Made by a program: the position numbers and the translations under genes
The notes under the pieces: model-generated
Database searches by the model: none
Told to the model about the DNA's origin: nothing
The model's input: only the letters and a program-made list of their open reading frames with translations
Origin: Pseudooceanicola nanhaiensis DSM 18065
Lineage (GTDB): Bacteria > Pseudomonadota > Alphaproteobacteria > Rhodobacterales > Rhodobacteraceae
Reading direction: 5' to 3'
DNA length: 64,000 nucleotides
Assembly (NCBI RefSeq): GCF_000688295.1
Contig: NZ_JHZF01000011.1
Coordinates: 652,288-716,287, forward strand
Part shown: piece after piece, positions 1 through 8,464 of the stretch
How positions within the stretch are numbered: position 1 is the stretch's first letter
How the letters are laid out: each line of letters begins with the position of its first letter

Positions 1-1
1 C

Positions 2-424
2 TGGGAGGGGATGCCGCGTTACCTGCAGGCGGATGCCCCGGCCTACGTGACCGCCTACCGCGACGCGGTCGGCATCGACGCCAACGGGGCCAGCACCTCG
101 GACCCGAAGGACGTCTCGACCGCGGCGCACATGTTCGGATGCTGGGAAACGCTGCACATCATCAAGGCGGGGATGGAGGCCGCGGGCTACAGCTCGACCG
201 CCGACCGGCAGGCGCTGGTCGAGGCGGTCGAGGCGATGACCGAGATGCCCGCCGGCGCGGCGCATCCGCAGGGCGACAAGCTCTTCAACGGCAGGACGCA
301 CCAGGTCTTCGGGCCGCAATACATCTCGAAGGTCGAGAGTGGGAAGCTGAACGTCACCCATGTCGCGCCGATCGAGGACACGCTCTACCCGGACGAGGTC
401 GATTACACCACGCAGAGCTTCTGA
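2..424 (+). CDS. Branched-chain amino-acid-type ABC substrate-binding protein, C-terminal part
   Basis: Only the last 140 or so residues are present; the reading frame is already open at the left edge of the window. The segment resembles the C-terminal lobe of periplasmic type I binding proteins of the LivJ/LivK family. It has an alternating helix/strand pattern, a FNGRTHQVFGPQYISKVE segment typical of the hinge/C-lobe, and an end shortly after a YTTQSF tail. It lies directly upstream of livH, livM, livG and livF in the same orientation, as expected for the solute receptor of that transporter. The ligand cannot be read from the sequence: branched-chain amino acids are the family default, but amides, urea or aromatic acids are also possible. 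Confidence 0.85.
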   Translation, partial: WEGMPRYLQADAPAYVTAYRDAVGIDANGASTSDPKDVSTAAHMFGCWETLHIIKAGMEAAGYSSTADRQALVEAVEAMTEMPAGAAHPQGDKLFNGRTHQVFGPQYISKVESGKLNVTHVAPIEDTLYPDEVDYTTQSF

Positions 425-441
425 TCCGCGCCGAGACGCGC

Positions 442-476
442 AGCCGCCCGGACCGGGCTCCGGGACCGGGCGGCTT
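442..476 (+). terminator. Intra-operon stem-loop after the binding-protein gene
   Basis: A perfect 10-bp stem (AGCCGCCCGG at 442-451 with CCGGGCGGCT at 466-475) encloses a 14-nt loop and is followed by a weakly T-rich stretch (TTGAGACTTT). It sits 17 bases after the binding-protein stop and 43 bases before livH. Such stem-loops commonly limit read-through or stabilise the upstream mRNA, so that the receptor is made in excess over the permease. The function is inferred from position. Confidence 0.6.
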
Positions 477-518
477 GAGACTTTCCCTGAAGACATCCGC
501 GCAACCACCTGAGGTGTC

Positions 519-1445
519 ATGGATTTCGGCCCCCACCTGATGCTCGCCCTGCTGGAAGGCGCGGTCCTGGCCGCGGTCCTGGCGCTGATGGCCTCGGGCC
601 TCAGCCTCGTCTTCGGGGTGATGCGCGTGGTCAATGTCGCGCATGGCGAATTCTACATGCTGGGCGCGGTGGTCGCCTGGGCGGTGGCCGATCTCGTGGG
701 CGGCGGGCCGGCCGTCGGCTTCATCGCGGCGCTGATCCTCGCGCCGCTCATCGTCGGCGGGCTGGCGGCGGCCGCGGACATGACGATCCTGAAACGGATC
801 GACTACGACCCCGAGCGCACGATCGTGGCCACCATCGGCCTGCTCTACGTCATCCAGCAGCTCACCCTGATGGGATATGGACCCGAGGCGCGGCCGGTGG
901 CGCCGCCCTTCAACACCCGCATCGCGCTGCCCTGGATCGAATGGGGCGCGGGCGGGCCCTCGGTCTATTTCCCGTGGGGCCTCTCGACGACCAGCTACAA
1001 GCTCTTCGTGATCGGGGCCGCCGCCGCCCTGATCCTCGCCATCCGGCTGGTGCTGCTGCACAGCAAGGCGGGTCTCGTGATGCGGGCCACGCAGCTCGAC
1101 AGCGAGATGGCGACGGCCTTCGGCATCCCGGTCGAGCGGGTCTATGCCGCCGTCTTCGGGGTCGGCGCGGGGCTCGCCGCGCTGGCCGGGGTGCTGATCG
1201 TGCCGATCCAGCAGGCGCATTACCTGATGGGCGGCGAGGCGCTGCTGCTGAGCTTCATCGTCGTCATCATCGGCGGCCTGGGCAGCCTGACGGGCACCAT
1301 CGTGGCGGCGGTGCTGATCGGGATGTCGGACGGGATCATCTCGGTCTTCTTCTCGCCGACGCTTGCCAAGATCCTCGCGACCCTGCTGGTGGCGCTGGTG
1401 CTGGTCTTCCGGCCGCAGGGGCTGTTCGGGGCGCGCGAGAGATGA
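519..1445 (+). CDS. livH: Branched-chain amino-acid-type ABC transporter permease LivH
   Basis: 308-residue hydrophobic inner-membrane protein of the LivH family. The N-terminus has a membrane helix with the typical GLSLVFGVMRVVNVAHGEFYMLGA segment around residues 28-50, and the C-terminal part has the GGLGSLTGTIVAA loop that contacts the ATPases (about residues 248-260). It forms the translocation pore with LivM. The ATG is preceded by a GAGGTG-like ribosome site. Its stop codon overlaps the start of livM (ATGA), which indicates translational coupling. Assignment to the family is firm; the transported substrate is not known. Confidence 0.92.
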   Translation: MDFGPHLMLALLEGAVLAAVLALMASGLSLVFGVMRVVNVAHGEFYMLGAVVAWAVADLVGGGPAVGFIAALILAPLIVGGLAAAADMTILKRIDYDPERTIVATIGLLYVIQQLTLMGYGPEARPVAPPFNTRIALPWIEWGAGGPSVYFPWGLSTTSYKLFVIGAAAALILAIRLVLLHSKAGLVMRATQLDSEMATAFGIPVERVYAAVFGVGAGLAALAGVLIVPIQQAHYLMGGEALLLSFIVVIIGGLGSLTGTIVAAVLIGMSDGIISVFFSPTLAKILATLLVALVLVFRPQGLFGARER

Positions 1446-2377
1446 GGGCATCGCTGGCGCTGCACCTCGGCCTCGTGGCGGTGCTCTTCGCGCTGAACTT
1501 CGTGCTGCCGGCCTATGCGCATGGCAATATCGCGCGGGTCATGACGCTCGCCGTCTACGCGATCGGCTACAACATCGCCTTCGGCTACACCGGGCTTCTG
1601 TCGCTCGGGCACGCGATGTTCTTCGCCGCGGGCATGTACGGGGCCGGGCTGCTGCTGCGCTTCACCGATGCGGGCGCGGTCGCGGCCTTCGGGGTGGCGC
1701 TGGCCTGCGGAGCGGGGCTCGCGCTGGTCACCGGGCTGCTGGCGCTGCGGACGGCGGGCGTGTCGTTCATGATCGTGACGCTGATGTTCTCGCAGGCCTG
1801 CGCCCTCGCGATCCTCTATTTCGCGGAGTACACCCGGGGCGACGAGGGCTTCGTGATCGCGGCCGCGTCCCGGGTCGTTGCGGGCCATGACCTCGGCGAT
1901 GCGCAGGTGCGCTACCTTGCGGCCTGGGCGCTGTTCTCGGCGGCGTTCCTGTTCTCGCTCTGGCTGGTCAACCGCCCCATGGGCAAGGTCCTGGTCGCGA
2001 TCCGCGAGAACGAGCCGCGGGCGCGTCTGCTGGGCTACGACACGTTCCGGCTGAAGCTGGGAGCGCTGGTCATCTCGGGCATGGTCTCGGCCGCCTCGGG
2101 GGCGGGCTACGGGCTGTTCTTCGGCTACGCGGGGGCGAGCTTCGCGGGGGTTCAATATTCGATCTTCCCGCTGCTCTGGGTGCTGCTCGGCGGGGCCGGA
2201 ACGGTGATCGGGCCCTTCCTCGGGACGCTCTTCATGTTCTACCTGATCGATCTCTCCTCGGGGATCACCGATGCCTACATGCTGATCGCGGGCGTGGCGC
2301 TGATCGGGCTCACGCTCTTTGCGCCGCAGGGGATCGCGGGCGAGCTGCGCCGCCGGGCCTGGCGGGGGCTGCCATGA
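1442..2377 (+). CDS. livM: Branched-chain amino-acid-type ABC transporter permease LivM
   Basis: 311-residue membrane protein with about nine hydrophobic segments. The family motif [21 protein letters not shown] lies near residues 42-62, and the cytoplasmic loop [20 protein letters not shown] near residues 187-206 is the EAA-like site that docks onto LivG/LivF. A second conserved loop, [15 protein letters not shown], lies near the C-terminus. It is the partner of LivH in the heterodimeric permease. The start was chosen at the ATG overlapping the livH stop, because an upstream open frame is only a shadow of livH. The stop overlaps the livG start by 4 bases. Confidence 0.92.
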   Translation: MRASLALHLGLVAVLFALNFVLPAYAHGNIARVMTLAVYAIGYNIAFGYTGLLSLGHAMFFAAGMYGAGLLLRFTDAGAVAAFGVALACGAGLALVTGLLALRTAGVSFMIVTLMFSQACALAILYFAEYTRGDEGFVIAAASRVVAGHDLGDAQVRYLAAWALFSAAFLFSLWLVNRPMGKVLVAIRENEPRARLLGYDTFRLKLGALVISGMVSAASGAGYGLFFGYAGASFAGVQYSIFPLLWVLLGGAGTVIGPFLGTLFMFYLIDLSSGITDAYMLIAGVALIGLTLFAPQGIAGELRRRAWRGLP

Positions 2378-3102
2378 GCCCGATCCTCGAAACCCGCGGG
2401 CTGTCCCGCAGCTTCCACGGCCTGCGCGCGGTGCATGACGTGGATTTCGCGCTGGAGGCGGGCGAGATCCGGGCGCTGATCGGGCCGAACGGGGCGGGCA
2501 AGACGACCTTCGTGTCGATGCTGATCGGCCGGCTGGCGGCGGATGCGGGGCAGGTGATCTTCGAGGGGCGCGACATCACCGCCCTGCCGGATCACCGGCG
2601 CGTGGCGCTCGGGATGGCCTACACGTTCCAGATCACCTCGGTCTTCTCGCGGCTGACGGCGGCGGAGAACGTGGCGCTCGCCGCCCGCCGCCGGCTGGGC
2701 GGCGACCGCGCCGCGGTGGCGCGCGAGGTCGCGACGGCGCTGGAGCGCACCGGGCTGGCCGGGCAGGGGGAGGTGGCGGCCGAGGATCTCTCCTACGGGC
2801 ACCAGCGGCTGCTCGAGATCGCCATGGGGCTGGCGCAGCATCCGCGGCTCCTGATCCTCGACGAGCCGACGCAGGGGCTGGCCGAGACCGAGATCGCCGC
2901 CTTCAAGGCGCTGGTGCGCGATCTGGCCGGGCAGACCACGATCCTGCTGATCGAGCACAACATGGCGGTGGTGATGGAACTCGCGCACCGGATCACAGTG
3001 CTGAACTTCGGCGAGGTGCTGGCCGAGGGCACCCCCGCCGCGATCCGCGCCGACCGCGCGGTGCAGGAGGCCTATCTCGGCACGGAGGCCGCCCATGGCT
3101 GA
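2374..3102 (+). CDS. livG: Branched-chain amino-acid-type ABC transporter ATPase LivG
   Basis: 242-residue nucleotide-binding subunit. The Walker A motif GPNGAGKT is at residues 37-44, the signature is LSYGHQ (the usual LivG variant of LSGGQ), Walker B is [11 protein letters not shown], and the switch histidine is in LLIEHNM. It hydrolyses ATP on the cytoplasmic face, paired with LivF, to drive import through LivHM. The start overlaps livM. It is followed by an unusual 201-base spacer full of palindromes before livF, whereas LivG and LivF genes normally abut. Confidence 0.93.
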   Translation: MSPILETRGLSRSFHGLRAVHDVDFALEAGEIRALIGPNGAGKTTFVSMLIGRLAADAGQVIFEGRDITALPDHRRVALGMAYTFQITSVFSRLTAAENVALAARRRLGGDRAAVAREVATALERTGLAGQGEVAAEDLSYGHQRLLEIAMGLAQHPRLLILDEPTQGLAETEIAAFKALVRDLAGQTTILLIEHNMAVVMELAHRITVLNFGEVLAEGTPAAIRADRAVQEAYLGTEAAHG

Positions 3103-3158
3103 GCTTCGCGCGGGCCGCGACCGGATTGCGCGCGCCTGCGGCGCGCACGCGATGCCTT

Positions 3159-3286
3159 GCGATTTCCTCCGGAAATCGCGGATGCCTCCGGCGGGGATAT
3201 TTCGGGCAAGAGGAAGCAGGCGGGCCGGTCCTCACTTCCTCTTGCTGCAAATATCCCCGCCGGAGGCAACGGCGCATGGCGCCGTT
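3159..3286. repeat. Copy A of dispersed palindromic repeat, inside the liv operon
   Basis: Three stem-loops in a row fill most of the livG-livF gap. The first is a 9-bp stem GCGATTTCC/GGAAATCGC (3159-3179). The second is a long stem of two 34-nt arms (3183-3216 and 3235-3268) that match as inverted repeats except for three central positions; each arm contains GGCGGGGATATTT and GCAAGAGGAAG. The third is an 8-bp stem AACGGCGC/GCGCCGTT (3268-3286). The long arm recurs at 25529-25562 and, in diverged form, near 33528, 45964 and 53697. The whole looks like a REP-like mobile palindrome inserted in the operon. Confidence 0.8.
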
Positions 3287-3303
3287 CCGCGCGGGTGGCG
3301 GTC

Positions 3304-3999
3304 ATGCTGAGCGTCGAGGGGCTGACTGCCGGTTACGGGCACGCGATGATCCTGCGCGATCTCTCGCTGGTCGCCGAGGCGGGCCGGATCACCTGCCTGA
3401 TGGGGCGGAACGGGGCGGGCAAGACCACGACGCTGAAGGCGATCATGGGGCTCGTGCCCCCGGCCGCGGGGCGTGTCGTTCTGGACGGAGAGGTCGTTTC
3501 GGACCTGCCCCCGCACCAGGTGCCGGGGCGCGGGATCGGCTATGTGCCGCAGGGCCGGCGACTCTTCGGCGCGCTGAGCGTGGCGGAGAACCTCGAGGTC
3601 GCGCTGATGGCACGCGGATCGGGGACAGGCCTGCGCGCGGAGGTGCTCGAGCTCTTCCCCCGGTTGCGGGACCGGCTGGGGCAGCGGGCGGACACGCTCT
3701 CGGGCGGGGAGCAGCAGATGCTCGCGACGGCGCGGGCGCTCTGCCTGCAGCCGAAGGTGCTGCTGCTCGACGAGCCGACCGAGGGGCTCCAGCCCTCGAT
3801 GATCGACGCGATCCGGCAGGCCATGCTGACGCTGCGGGACCGCGGCGCGGCGATCCTGCTGGTCGAGCAGCGGATCGACGCGGTGCTGGCGCTGGCCGAT
3901 CATGTGCAGGTGATCGAGAACGGCCGCACCGTCGAGACCTTCGACGCGGCCGCCCTGACCCGCGCGCCCGAGCGGCTGAGGTCGCATCTGGGCGTCTAG
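3304..3999 (+). CDS. livF: Branched-chain amino-acid-type ABC transporter ATPase LivF
   Basis: 231-residue second nucleotide-binding subunit. Walker A GRNGAGKT is at residues 34-41, the signature is LSGGEQQ, Walker B is VLLLDEPTEGL and the switch region is LLVEQRI. The reading frame stays open to 3157 through the palindromic repeat, but that extension has no family similarity; MLSVEGL at 3304 is the normal LivF N-terminus. The ribosome site before it is weak, so translation after the repeat may be less efficient than in an uninterrupted operon. Its TAG stop shares the bases CTAG with the stop of the convergent glutathione-transferase-like gene. Confidence 0.92.
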   Translation: MLSVEGLTAGYGHAMILRDLSLVAEAGRITCLMGRNGAGKTTTLKAIMGLVPPAAGRVVLDGEVVSDLPPHQVPGRGIGYVPQGRRLFGALSVAENLEVALMARGSGTGLRAEVLELFPRLRDRLGQRADTLSGGEQQMLATARALCLQPKVLLLDEPTEGLQPSMIDAIRQAMLTLRDRGAAILLVEQRIDAVLALADHVQVIENGRTVETFDAAALTRAPERLRSHLGV

Positions 4000-4658
4000 G
4001 CGTAGCGGTAGGGGCCGCCGATCTCGAGCGCGCGGCGATAGGCCGGGCGGGTGTGGATGCGCTTCAGGAAGGCCGCGATCGCCGGGCGCATCCCGGCGCC
4101 GCCCCGGTCCGCGGCGGCTTCGAGCGGGAAGGACATCATGATGTCCGCGGCGCTGAACTCGTCACCCACGAACCAGCCGCTGCGGGCCAGCGTCTGATCC
4201 CAGTAGTCGATGTGGAGCTTGATCTCGGGGCTGACGTAGCCGTTCCGCGCCTGCGTGGCCACCCGCGTCACGATCGGCCGCAACAGCGCCGGCGCGCGCC
4301 GTGGCAGGCTGTCGAACACCAGCTTCATCAGCAGGGGCGGCATGGCCGAGCCTTCGGCGTAGTGCAGCCAGTAGGTCAGCTCGCGCGCCTCCTTCGTGCC
4401 GGGCGCGGGTTCGAGCCGCCCGTTGCCGTGGCGGTCGAGGATGTGGCGGACGATGGCGCCGGTCTCGGCGAAGGTCTCGCCGTCCTCGACGATCACCGGC
4501 GAGCGCCCGAGCGGATGGATCGCGAGCAGCTCCTTCGGGGCGCGCATCGTCCTGGGGTCGCGCTTGTAATATGCGACCTCGTAGGGAACGCCGAGTTCCT
4601 CGAGCAGCCAGAGCACCCGCTGGGAACGGGAATTGTCGAGATGGTGCAGCGTGATCAT
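3996..4658 (-). CDS. Glutathione S-transferase family protein
   Basis: 220-residue cytosolic protein with a two-domain GST layout. The thioredoxin-like N-terminal half (about 1-80) has a Ser-rich NSRSQR start where the catalytic Ser/Tyr lies, the cis-proline segment RSPVIVEDGE, and the glutathione-contacting E-T of FAETGAI. The all-helical C-terminal domain has the conserved N-capping/hydrophobic-staple segment DEFSAADIM. The ATG at 4658 was chosen because it is preceded by a CCAGGAGAG ribosome site; the open frame upstream is not GST-like. It is 37 bases downstream of the ketopantoate-reductase-like gene on the same strand, so the two probably form a small operon. The substrate is unknown. 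Confidence 0.85.
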   Translation of the reverse strand: MITLHHLDNSRSQRVLWLLEELGVPYEVAYYKRDPRTMRAPKELLAIHPLGRSPVIVEDGETFAETGAIVRHILDRHGNGRLEPAPGTKEARELTYWLHYAEGSAMPPLLMKLVFDSLPRRAPALLRPIVTRVATQARNGYVSPEIKLHIDYWDQTLARSGWFVGDEFSAADIMMSFPLEAAADRGGAGMRPAIAAFLKRIHTRPAYRRALEIGGPYRYA

Positions 4659-4695
4659 GATCTCTCCTGGGGGTCGTCGGTGGCGTGGGGCCGGC

Positions 4696-5721
4696 TCAGC
4701 CGAGCGCGCGGCTGTCCTCGACCGCGCGCAGCATCTCGGTTGCGAGCTCGAGCCGCGGCATCGGCACGCCGCGGGACCGGCCGAGCGCGAGCGTGGCGCC
4801 GAAGATCGGCTCGATCTCCATCGGAGTGCCGCGTCGCAGATCCTGCAGGGTCGAGGGCGCGTGGTCGGGCCCGGTCTCGGCATGGTGCAGACGCTTTTCG
4901 GTGGTCATCCGGATCTCGGCGCCCTCGGCCGTGGCGAGGGCGCGGACCTCCTCCATGATGTCGGCCGCGAGTTCGCGCAGCGCGGGGGTGGTGGCGATCC
5001 GCTTCTGGGTCGCGCGCGCGAGGGCGGCCACCGAATTGAGCGAGCAGTTGGAGAAGAGCTTGGAGAAGAGCGAGTTCTGGAACGGCTCGGTCTCGCGGAT
5101 CGTCCAGCCGGCGTCGCGCAGCAGCCCGGCGATGCGGGTCACATCCTCGCGCGGGGCGCCGGGCAGGCGGCCGAGGTCGAGATAGCCCTCGATCTCGACC
5201 GAGACGACGCCCGGCTCGGGGACCGAGGCGCCGAGATAGGCGATGGCGCCGATGGCACGCTCGGGCCCGATCTCGCGCCATAGGGTGCCGCCGGGATCGA
5301 CCTCTTCCGCGCCGCGATGGCCGCCCTTGCCGTCGGGCAGGGGATACCACCAGGGCAGGCCGTTCACGACCGGCAGGATCCGGGCATGGGGCGCCATCAG
5401 AGCCTTCAGCGCGGCGGCCATCGGCGGGATCTGGTGGCCCTTCAGAGCGGTGATGACGACGTCCTGCGCGGGCAGCTCGGCCGGGTCGCCGACGGCGTGC
5501 AGCGCGACGTCGGTCGTGCCCCCGGGCGTCCCGAGGCGCAGGCCGTGGTCGCGGATCGCCGCAAGATGCGCGCCGCGGGCCACGACCGAGACGCGGCCGA
5601 TCCCGCCGGTGCCCTGCGCCTGCGCGAGCCGCGCGGCGATCGTGCCGCCGATGGCGCCGGGGCCCACGACGCAGATATCCAGCGGGCGGTCGGGCAGCGG
5701 GGGCAGGTCGGTCTGGGGCAT
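4696..5721 (-). CDS. Ketopantoate reductase (PanE/ApbA) family oxidoreductase
   Basis: 341 residues. The N-terminal Rossmann fold carries the NADP-binding GPGAIGG motif at residues 20-26. The mid segment ALKGHQ contains a conserved lysine. The helical C-terminal domain has the KLFSNCSLNSVAALARAT segment that in this family holds the catalytic lysine and the substrate-binding asparagine and serine. Family members reduce 2-dehydropantoate to pantoate for coenzyme A synthesis, but many paralogs in these bacteria act on other 2-keto acids. The protein is slightly longer than E. coli PanE (about 300). It is the first gene of a likely pair with the downstream GST-like gene. Confidence 0.82.
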   Translation of the reverse strand: MPQTDLPPLPDRPLDICVVGPGAIGGTIAARLAQAQGTGGIGRVSVVARGAHLAAIRDHGLRLGTPGGTTDVALHAVGDPAELPAQDVVITALKGHQIPPMAAALKALMAPHARILPVVNGLPWWYPLPDGKGGHRGAEEVDPGGTLWREIGPERAIGAIAYLGASVPEPGVVSVEIEGYLDLGRLPGAPREDVTRIAGLLRDAGWTIRETEPFQNSLFSKLFSNCSLNSVAALARATQKRIATTPALRELAADIMEEVRALATAEGAEIRMTTEKRLHHAETGPDHAPSTLQDLRRGTPMEIEPIFGATLALGRSRGVPMPRLELATEMLRAVEDSRALG

Positions 5722-5805
5722 CTCTCTCTCCGGGTCGGGGCGGGGCGGGTCCTGCCGCCCGGTTTACGCATGCTTGCGCGGCTGCCGCAAGGTGACGCTG
5801 GCGTG

Positions 5806-5834
5806 TTTACAAACCGCGGACCCCTTGCTAATCG
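5806..5834 (+). promoter_or_regulatory. Candidate sigma-70 promoter of the trp leader
   Basis: TTTACA at 5806-5811 is followed after 17 bases by TAATCG (5829-5834), or after 15 by GCTAAT. It would place the transcript start near 5840, about 20 bases before the leader-peptide ATG. The -35 is one base off consensus and the -10 is weak, so this is a suggestion only. Confidence 0.4.
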
Positions 5835-5862
5835 AGTCCGGCCCGAGCAACGGAGCGGATGC

Positions 5863-5925
5863 ATGTGCGAACGATGGCAAGGCCGGTGGATGACCGGGCG
5901 ATGGCGCAGCCCTCGCCAGACCTGA
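5863..5925 (+). CDS. trpL: Trp-rich leader peptide upstream of trpE(G)
   Basis: A 20-codon frame (ATG at 5863, TGA ending at 5925) contains three tryptophans, at positions 5, 9 and 14, spaced by Arg/Gly-rich residues. Tryptophan is rare, so three in 20 residues directly before an anthranilate synthase gene is the classic mark of a ribosome-mediated attenuator. A GGAG sequence 8 bases upstream can serve as ribosome site. The peptide would act in cis only, by ribosome stalling when charged tRNA-Trp is scarce. Leader peptides of this kind are known before fused trpE(G) in rhizobia; this sequence is not a copy of those but has the same logic. Confidence 0.7.
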   Translation: MCERWQGRWMTGRWRSPRQT

Positions 5926-5958
5926 CCCCTTTCCATCAACGCGGGCCACGCGCCCCGG
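5882..5958 (+). promoter_or_regulatory. Possible attenuator structures between trpL and trpE(G)
   Basis: Within the leader, GCCGGT (5882-5887) can pair with ACCGGG (5893-5898), overlapping the second and third Trp codons. Near the gene, GGGC (5943-5946) and GCCC (5952-5955) can form a small hairpin 18 bases before the chosen start. The CCGGGCG at 5894-5900 could instead pair with CGCCCCGG at 5951-5958, giving mutually exclusive folds. There is no U-tract after the last hairpin, so control could be at translation initiation rather than classical termination. The pairing scheme was done by eye. Confidence 0.4.
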
Positions 5959-5976
5959 CACATGAGATCACCTGAA

Positions 5977-8124
5977 ATGAGCAACCAGACCTTTGTCACC
6001 AAGGGTGGCATCACCGTTACGCGTCGCGAGACCGAAGGCACCTACCTCGAGTCCTCCGAAGCGCTGATCGACCGGCTGGACAGCCACGTCGGCGCGCTCT
6101 TCTCGTCGAACTACGAATATCCCGGGCGCTACACCCGGTGGGAGTTCGGCTTTGCCGAGCCGCCGCTGATGATCGACGCGCGCGGACGCAAGATGGCGAT
6201 CCGGGCGCTGAACCCCCGGGGCGAGGTGCTCGTCGCGATCCTGCGCCCGGTGCTCGAGGGGCTGGAGGCGCTCGCCTCCGTCGAGGCGGTGGCCGACGGG
6301 CTTGCGCTCGAGGTGCGGCAGCCGACGCGGGTCTACAACGAGGAGGAGCGCTCCCGCGCGCCCTCCGTCTTCTCGGTGCTGCGCGCGATCACCGATCTCT
6401 TCCACACCGAGGAGGATCACCACCTCGGCCTCTACGGCGCCTTCGGCTACGACCTCGCCTTCCAGTTCGAGCCGATCGAGCTGAAGCTCGAGCGCCCCGC
6501 CGACCAGCGCGACCTGGTGCTCTTCCTCGTCGACAGCCTGCTGGTGACGGACCATTACGCGACCCGCGCCTACACGATCTCCTACGATTTCGCCTTCGAG
6601 ACCCATTCGACCGAGGGGCTGGAGGGCGGCAGCGCGGCGGAACCCTTCCAGCGCGGGCCCGAGGATGTGCCGCGCGGCGATCACGTGCCGGGCGAATATG
6701 CCGAGCTCGTGAAGGAGGCGAAGAAGAGCTTCCGCCGCGGCGACCTGTTCGAGGTGGTCCCGGGGCAGGTCTTCTACGAACCCTGCAAGGACGCGCCCTC
6801 GGCCATCTTCCGGCGGCTGAAACGGATCAACCCCGCGCCCTTCGGCTTCATGATGAACCTCGGGGAACAGGAGTACCTCGTCGGCGCCTCGCCCGAGATG
6901 TTCGTGCGCGTCACCGGGCGCCGGGTCGAGACCTGCCCGATCTCGGGCACCATCAAGCGCGGGGCGGACGCGATCGAGGACAGCGAGCAGATCCTGAAGC
7001 TGCTGCAATCCAAGAAGGACGAGAGCGAGCTCACCATGTGCTCGGACGTCGATCGCAACGACAAGTCCCGGGTCTGCGAGCCGGGATCGGTCCGCGTGAT
7101 CGGACGGCGCCAGATCGAGATGTATTCGCGGCTGATCCACACGGTCGACCATATCGAGGGGCGGCTGCGCCCCGGCATGGACGCCTTTGACGCCTTCCTC
7201 AGCCACGCCTGGGCGGTGACGGTCACCGGGGCGCCGAAGCTCTGGGCGATGCGATTCATCGAGACCCACGAGAAATCGACGCGCTTCTGGTACGGCGGCG
7301 CCGTCGGGGCGGTGCAGTTCGACGGCGACATGAACACCGGGCTCACGCTCAGGACCATCCGGATCAAGAACGGCGTGGCCGAGGTGCGCGCGGGGGCGAC
7401 GCTTCTGAACGACAGCGACCCGGACGAGGAAGAGGCCGAGACTGAGCTGAAGGCCTCGGCGATGCGGGCCGCGATCCGCGGCGACATGAGCTCCAACGAG
7501 GGCGCGGGCGACGGATCGCGCGTGCCCATGGGACAGGGGCGCCGGGTGCTGCTCGTCGATCACGAGGACAGCTTCGTGCATACGCTGGCGAACTACTTCC
7601 GCCAGACCGGGGCCGAGGTGCTGACGACGCGCACCCCGCTCGACGACCAGGTCTTCACGGATTTCGCGCCGGACCTCGTGGTGCTGTCTCCGGGGCCGGG
7701 CAACCCCTCCGATTTCGACTGCCGCGCCACCATCGGCAAGGCGCTCGACCGCGACCTGCCGGTCTTCGGCGTCTGCCTCGGGCTGCAGGCCATCGCGGAT
7801 TACTTCGGCGCCGAGCTGGACCAGCTGGCCGATCCGATGCACGGCAAGCCCTCGCGGGTGACGGTGCATCACCACGGCACGGTCTTCGCGGGCCTGCCCG
7901 ACGAGGTCACCATCGGGCGGTACCATTCGCTGCATGCCCGCCCGGAAACGATTCCCGAGGAATTGCGGGTGACGGCGACGACCGCGGACGGCTGCGTGAT
8001 GGGCGTCGAACATGCGACCCGGCCGATCGCGGCGGTGCAATTCCATCCCGAAAGCATCATGTCCCTCGGGCAGGACGCGGGCATTCGCATGATCGAGAAT
8101 GTCGTGAGCCGTCTCGGAAAGTGA
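5977..8124 (+). CDS. trpE(G): Fused anthranilate synthase TrpE(G)
   Basis: 715 residues that join both anthranilate synthase components. Residues 1 to about 510 form the chorismate-binding aminase (TrpE) with conserved segments such as [19 protein letters not shown] and the C-terminal TGLTLRTI...[14 protein letters not shown]. From about 520 comes the class I glutamine amidotransferase (TrpG) with the nucleophile in GVCLGLQA and the His-Glu in VQFHPES. It makes anthranilate from chorismate and glutamine, the first step to tryptophan. The start at 5977 was preferred over an in-frame ATG at 5962. Fusion is typical of rhizobia and Azospirillum; no other trp gene is adjacent. The Trp-rich leader implies control by tryptophan supply, and a terminator follows at once. 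Confidence 0.95.
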   Translation: MSNQTFVTKGGITVTRRETEGTYLESSEALIDRLDSHVGALFSSNYEYPGRYTRWEFGFAEPPLMIDARGRKMAIRALNPRGEVLVAILRPVLEGLEALASVEAVADGLALEVRQPTRVYNEEERSRAPSVFSVLRAITDLFHTEEDHHLGLYGAFGYDLAFQFEPIELKLERPADQRDLVLFLVDSLLVTDHYATRAYTISYDFAFETHSTEGLEGGSAAEPFQRGPEDVPRGDHVPGEYAELVKEAKKSFRRGDLFEVVPGQVFYEPCKDAPSAIFRRLKRINPAPFGFMMNLGEQEYLVGASPEMFVRVTGRRVETCPISGTIKRGADAIEDSEQILKLLQSKKDESELTMCSDVDRNDKSRVCEPGSVRVIGRRQIEMYSRLIHTVDHIEGRLRPGMDAFDAFLSHAWAVTVTGAPKLWAMRFIETHEKSTRFWYGGAVGAVQFDGDMNTGLTLRTIRIKNGVAEVRAGATLLNDSDPDEEEAETELKASAMRAAIRGDMSSNEGAGDGSRVPMGQGRRVLLVDHEDSFVHTLANYFRQTGAEVLTTRTPLDDQVFTDFAPDLVVLSPGPGNPSDFDCRATIGKALDRDLPVFGVCLGLQAIADYFGAELDQLADPMHGKPSRVTVHHHGTVFAGLPDEVTIGRYHSLHARPETIPEELRVTATTADGCVMGVEHATRPIAAVQFHPESIMSLGQDAGIRMIENVVSRLGK

Positions 8125-8131
8125 CGCTGAC

Positions 8132-8166
8132 CGGCATCGCTCATTGCGGGCGATGCCGATTTCATT
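8132..8166 (+). terminator. Rho-independent terminator of trpE(G)
   Basis: A perfect 8-bp stem CGGCATCG (8132-8139) with CGATGCCG (8151-8158) is followed by ATTTCATT. It begins 8 bases after the trpE(G) stop, so trpE(G) is probably transcribed as a single gene. Confidence 0.8.
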
Positions 8167-8464
8167 CCCGAATGGCCCGGATTTCTTTACTTGGCATTAA
8201 TCTCTTGCCTGAATAATTGTCGTTGTAAAACGTTCTTGACGCTATTGAGCGACAGTTTTCCGGCGATCAAATTGTGAGCGTTTCCTGTCGGATCGAAAGG
8301 AAAGTCCGAATTATCCCGGTGGCATTTCGCCGATTGCGGCGTCCGATTCCGGTGACACAAATGTGCCGCTTGACTTCTATCCGGCAAATACTCGATTCAG
8401 AAGCTGGGTAAGTGAGATTGCAAAACGTGCTGGCAGCATGAAAAACACAAGGACAGACAGAATA
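8167..8464 (+). promoter_or_regulatory. AT-rich spacer with the promoter region of the H-NS-like gene
   Basis: The gap between trpE(G) and the H-NS-like gene holds no convincing gene. It is clearly richer in A and T than its surroundings, with runs such as GAATAATTG and TTGTAAAACG. A possible promoter is TTGGCA (8191-8196) with AATAAT (8212-8217), but the 15-base spacing is short. A TTGACT lies at 8370. H-NS family proteins often bind AT-rich DNA at their own promoters, so autoregulation here is plausible but inferred. Confidence 0.35.

Noticed and set aside
3157-3303. N-terminal extension of livF through the palindromic repeat
   Set aside because: The extra residues are translated repeat sequence with no similarity to LivF; the normal family start is at 3304.
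5962-5976. Upstream ATG of trpE(G)
   Set aside because: Adds only five residues, with no obvious ribosome site at proper spacing; the start at 5977 fits better, though this is not certain.
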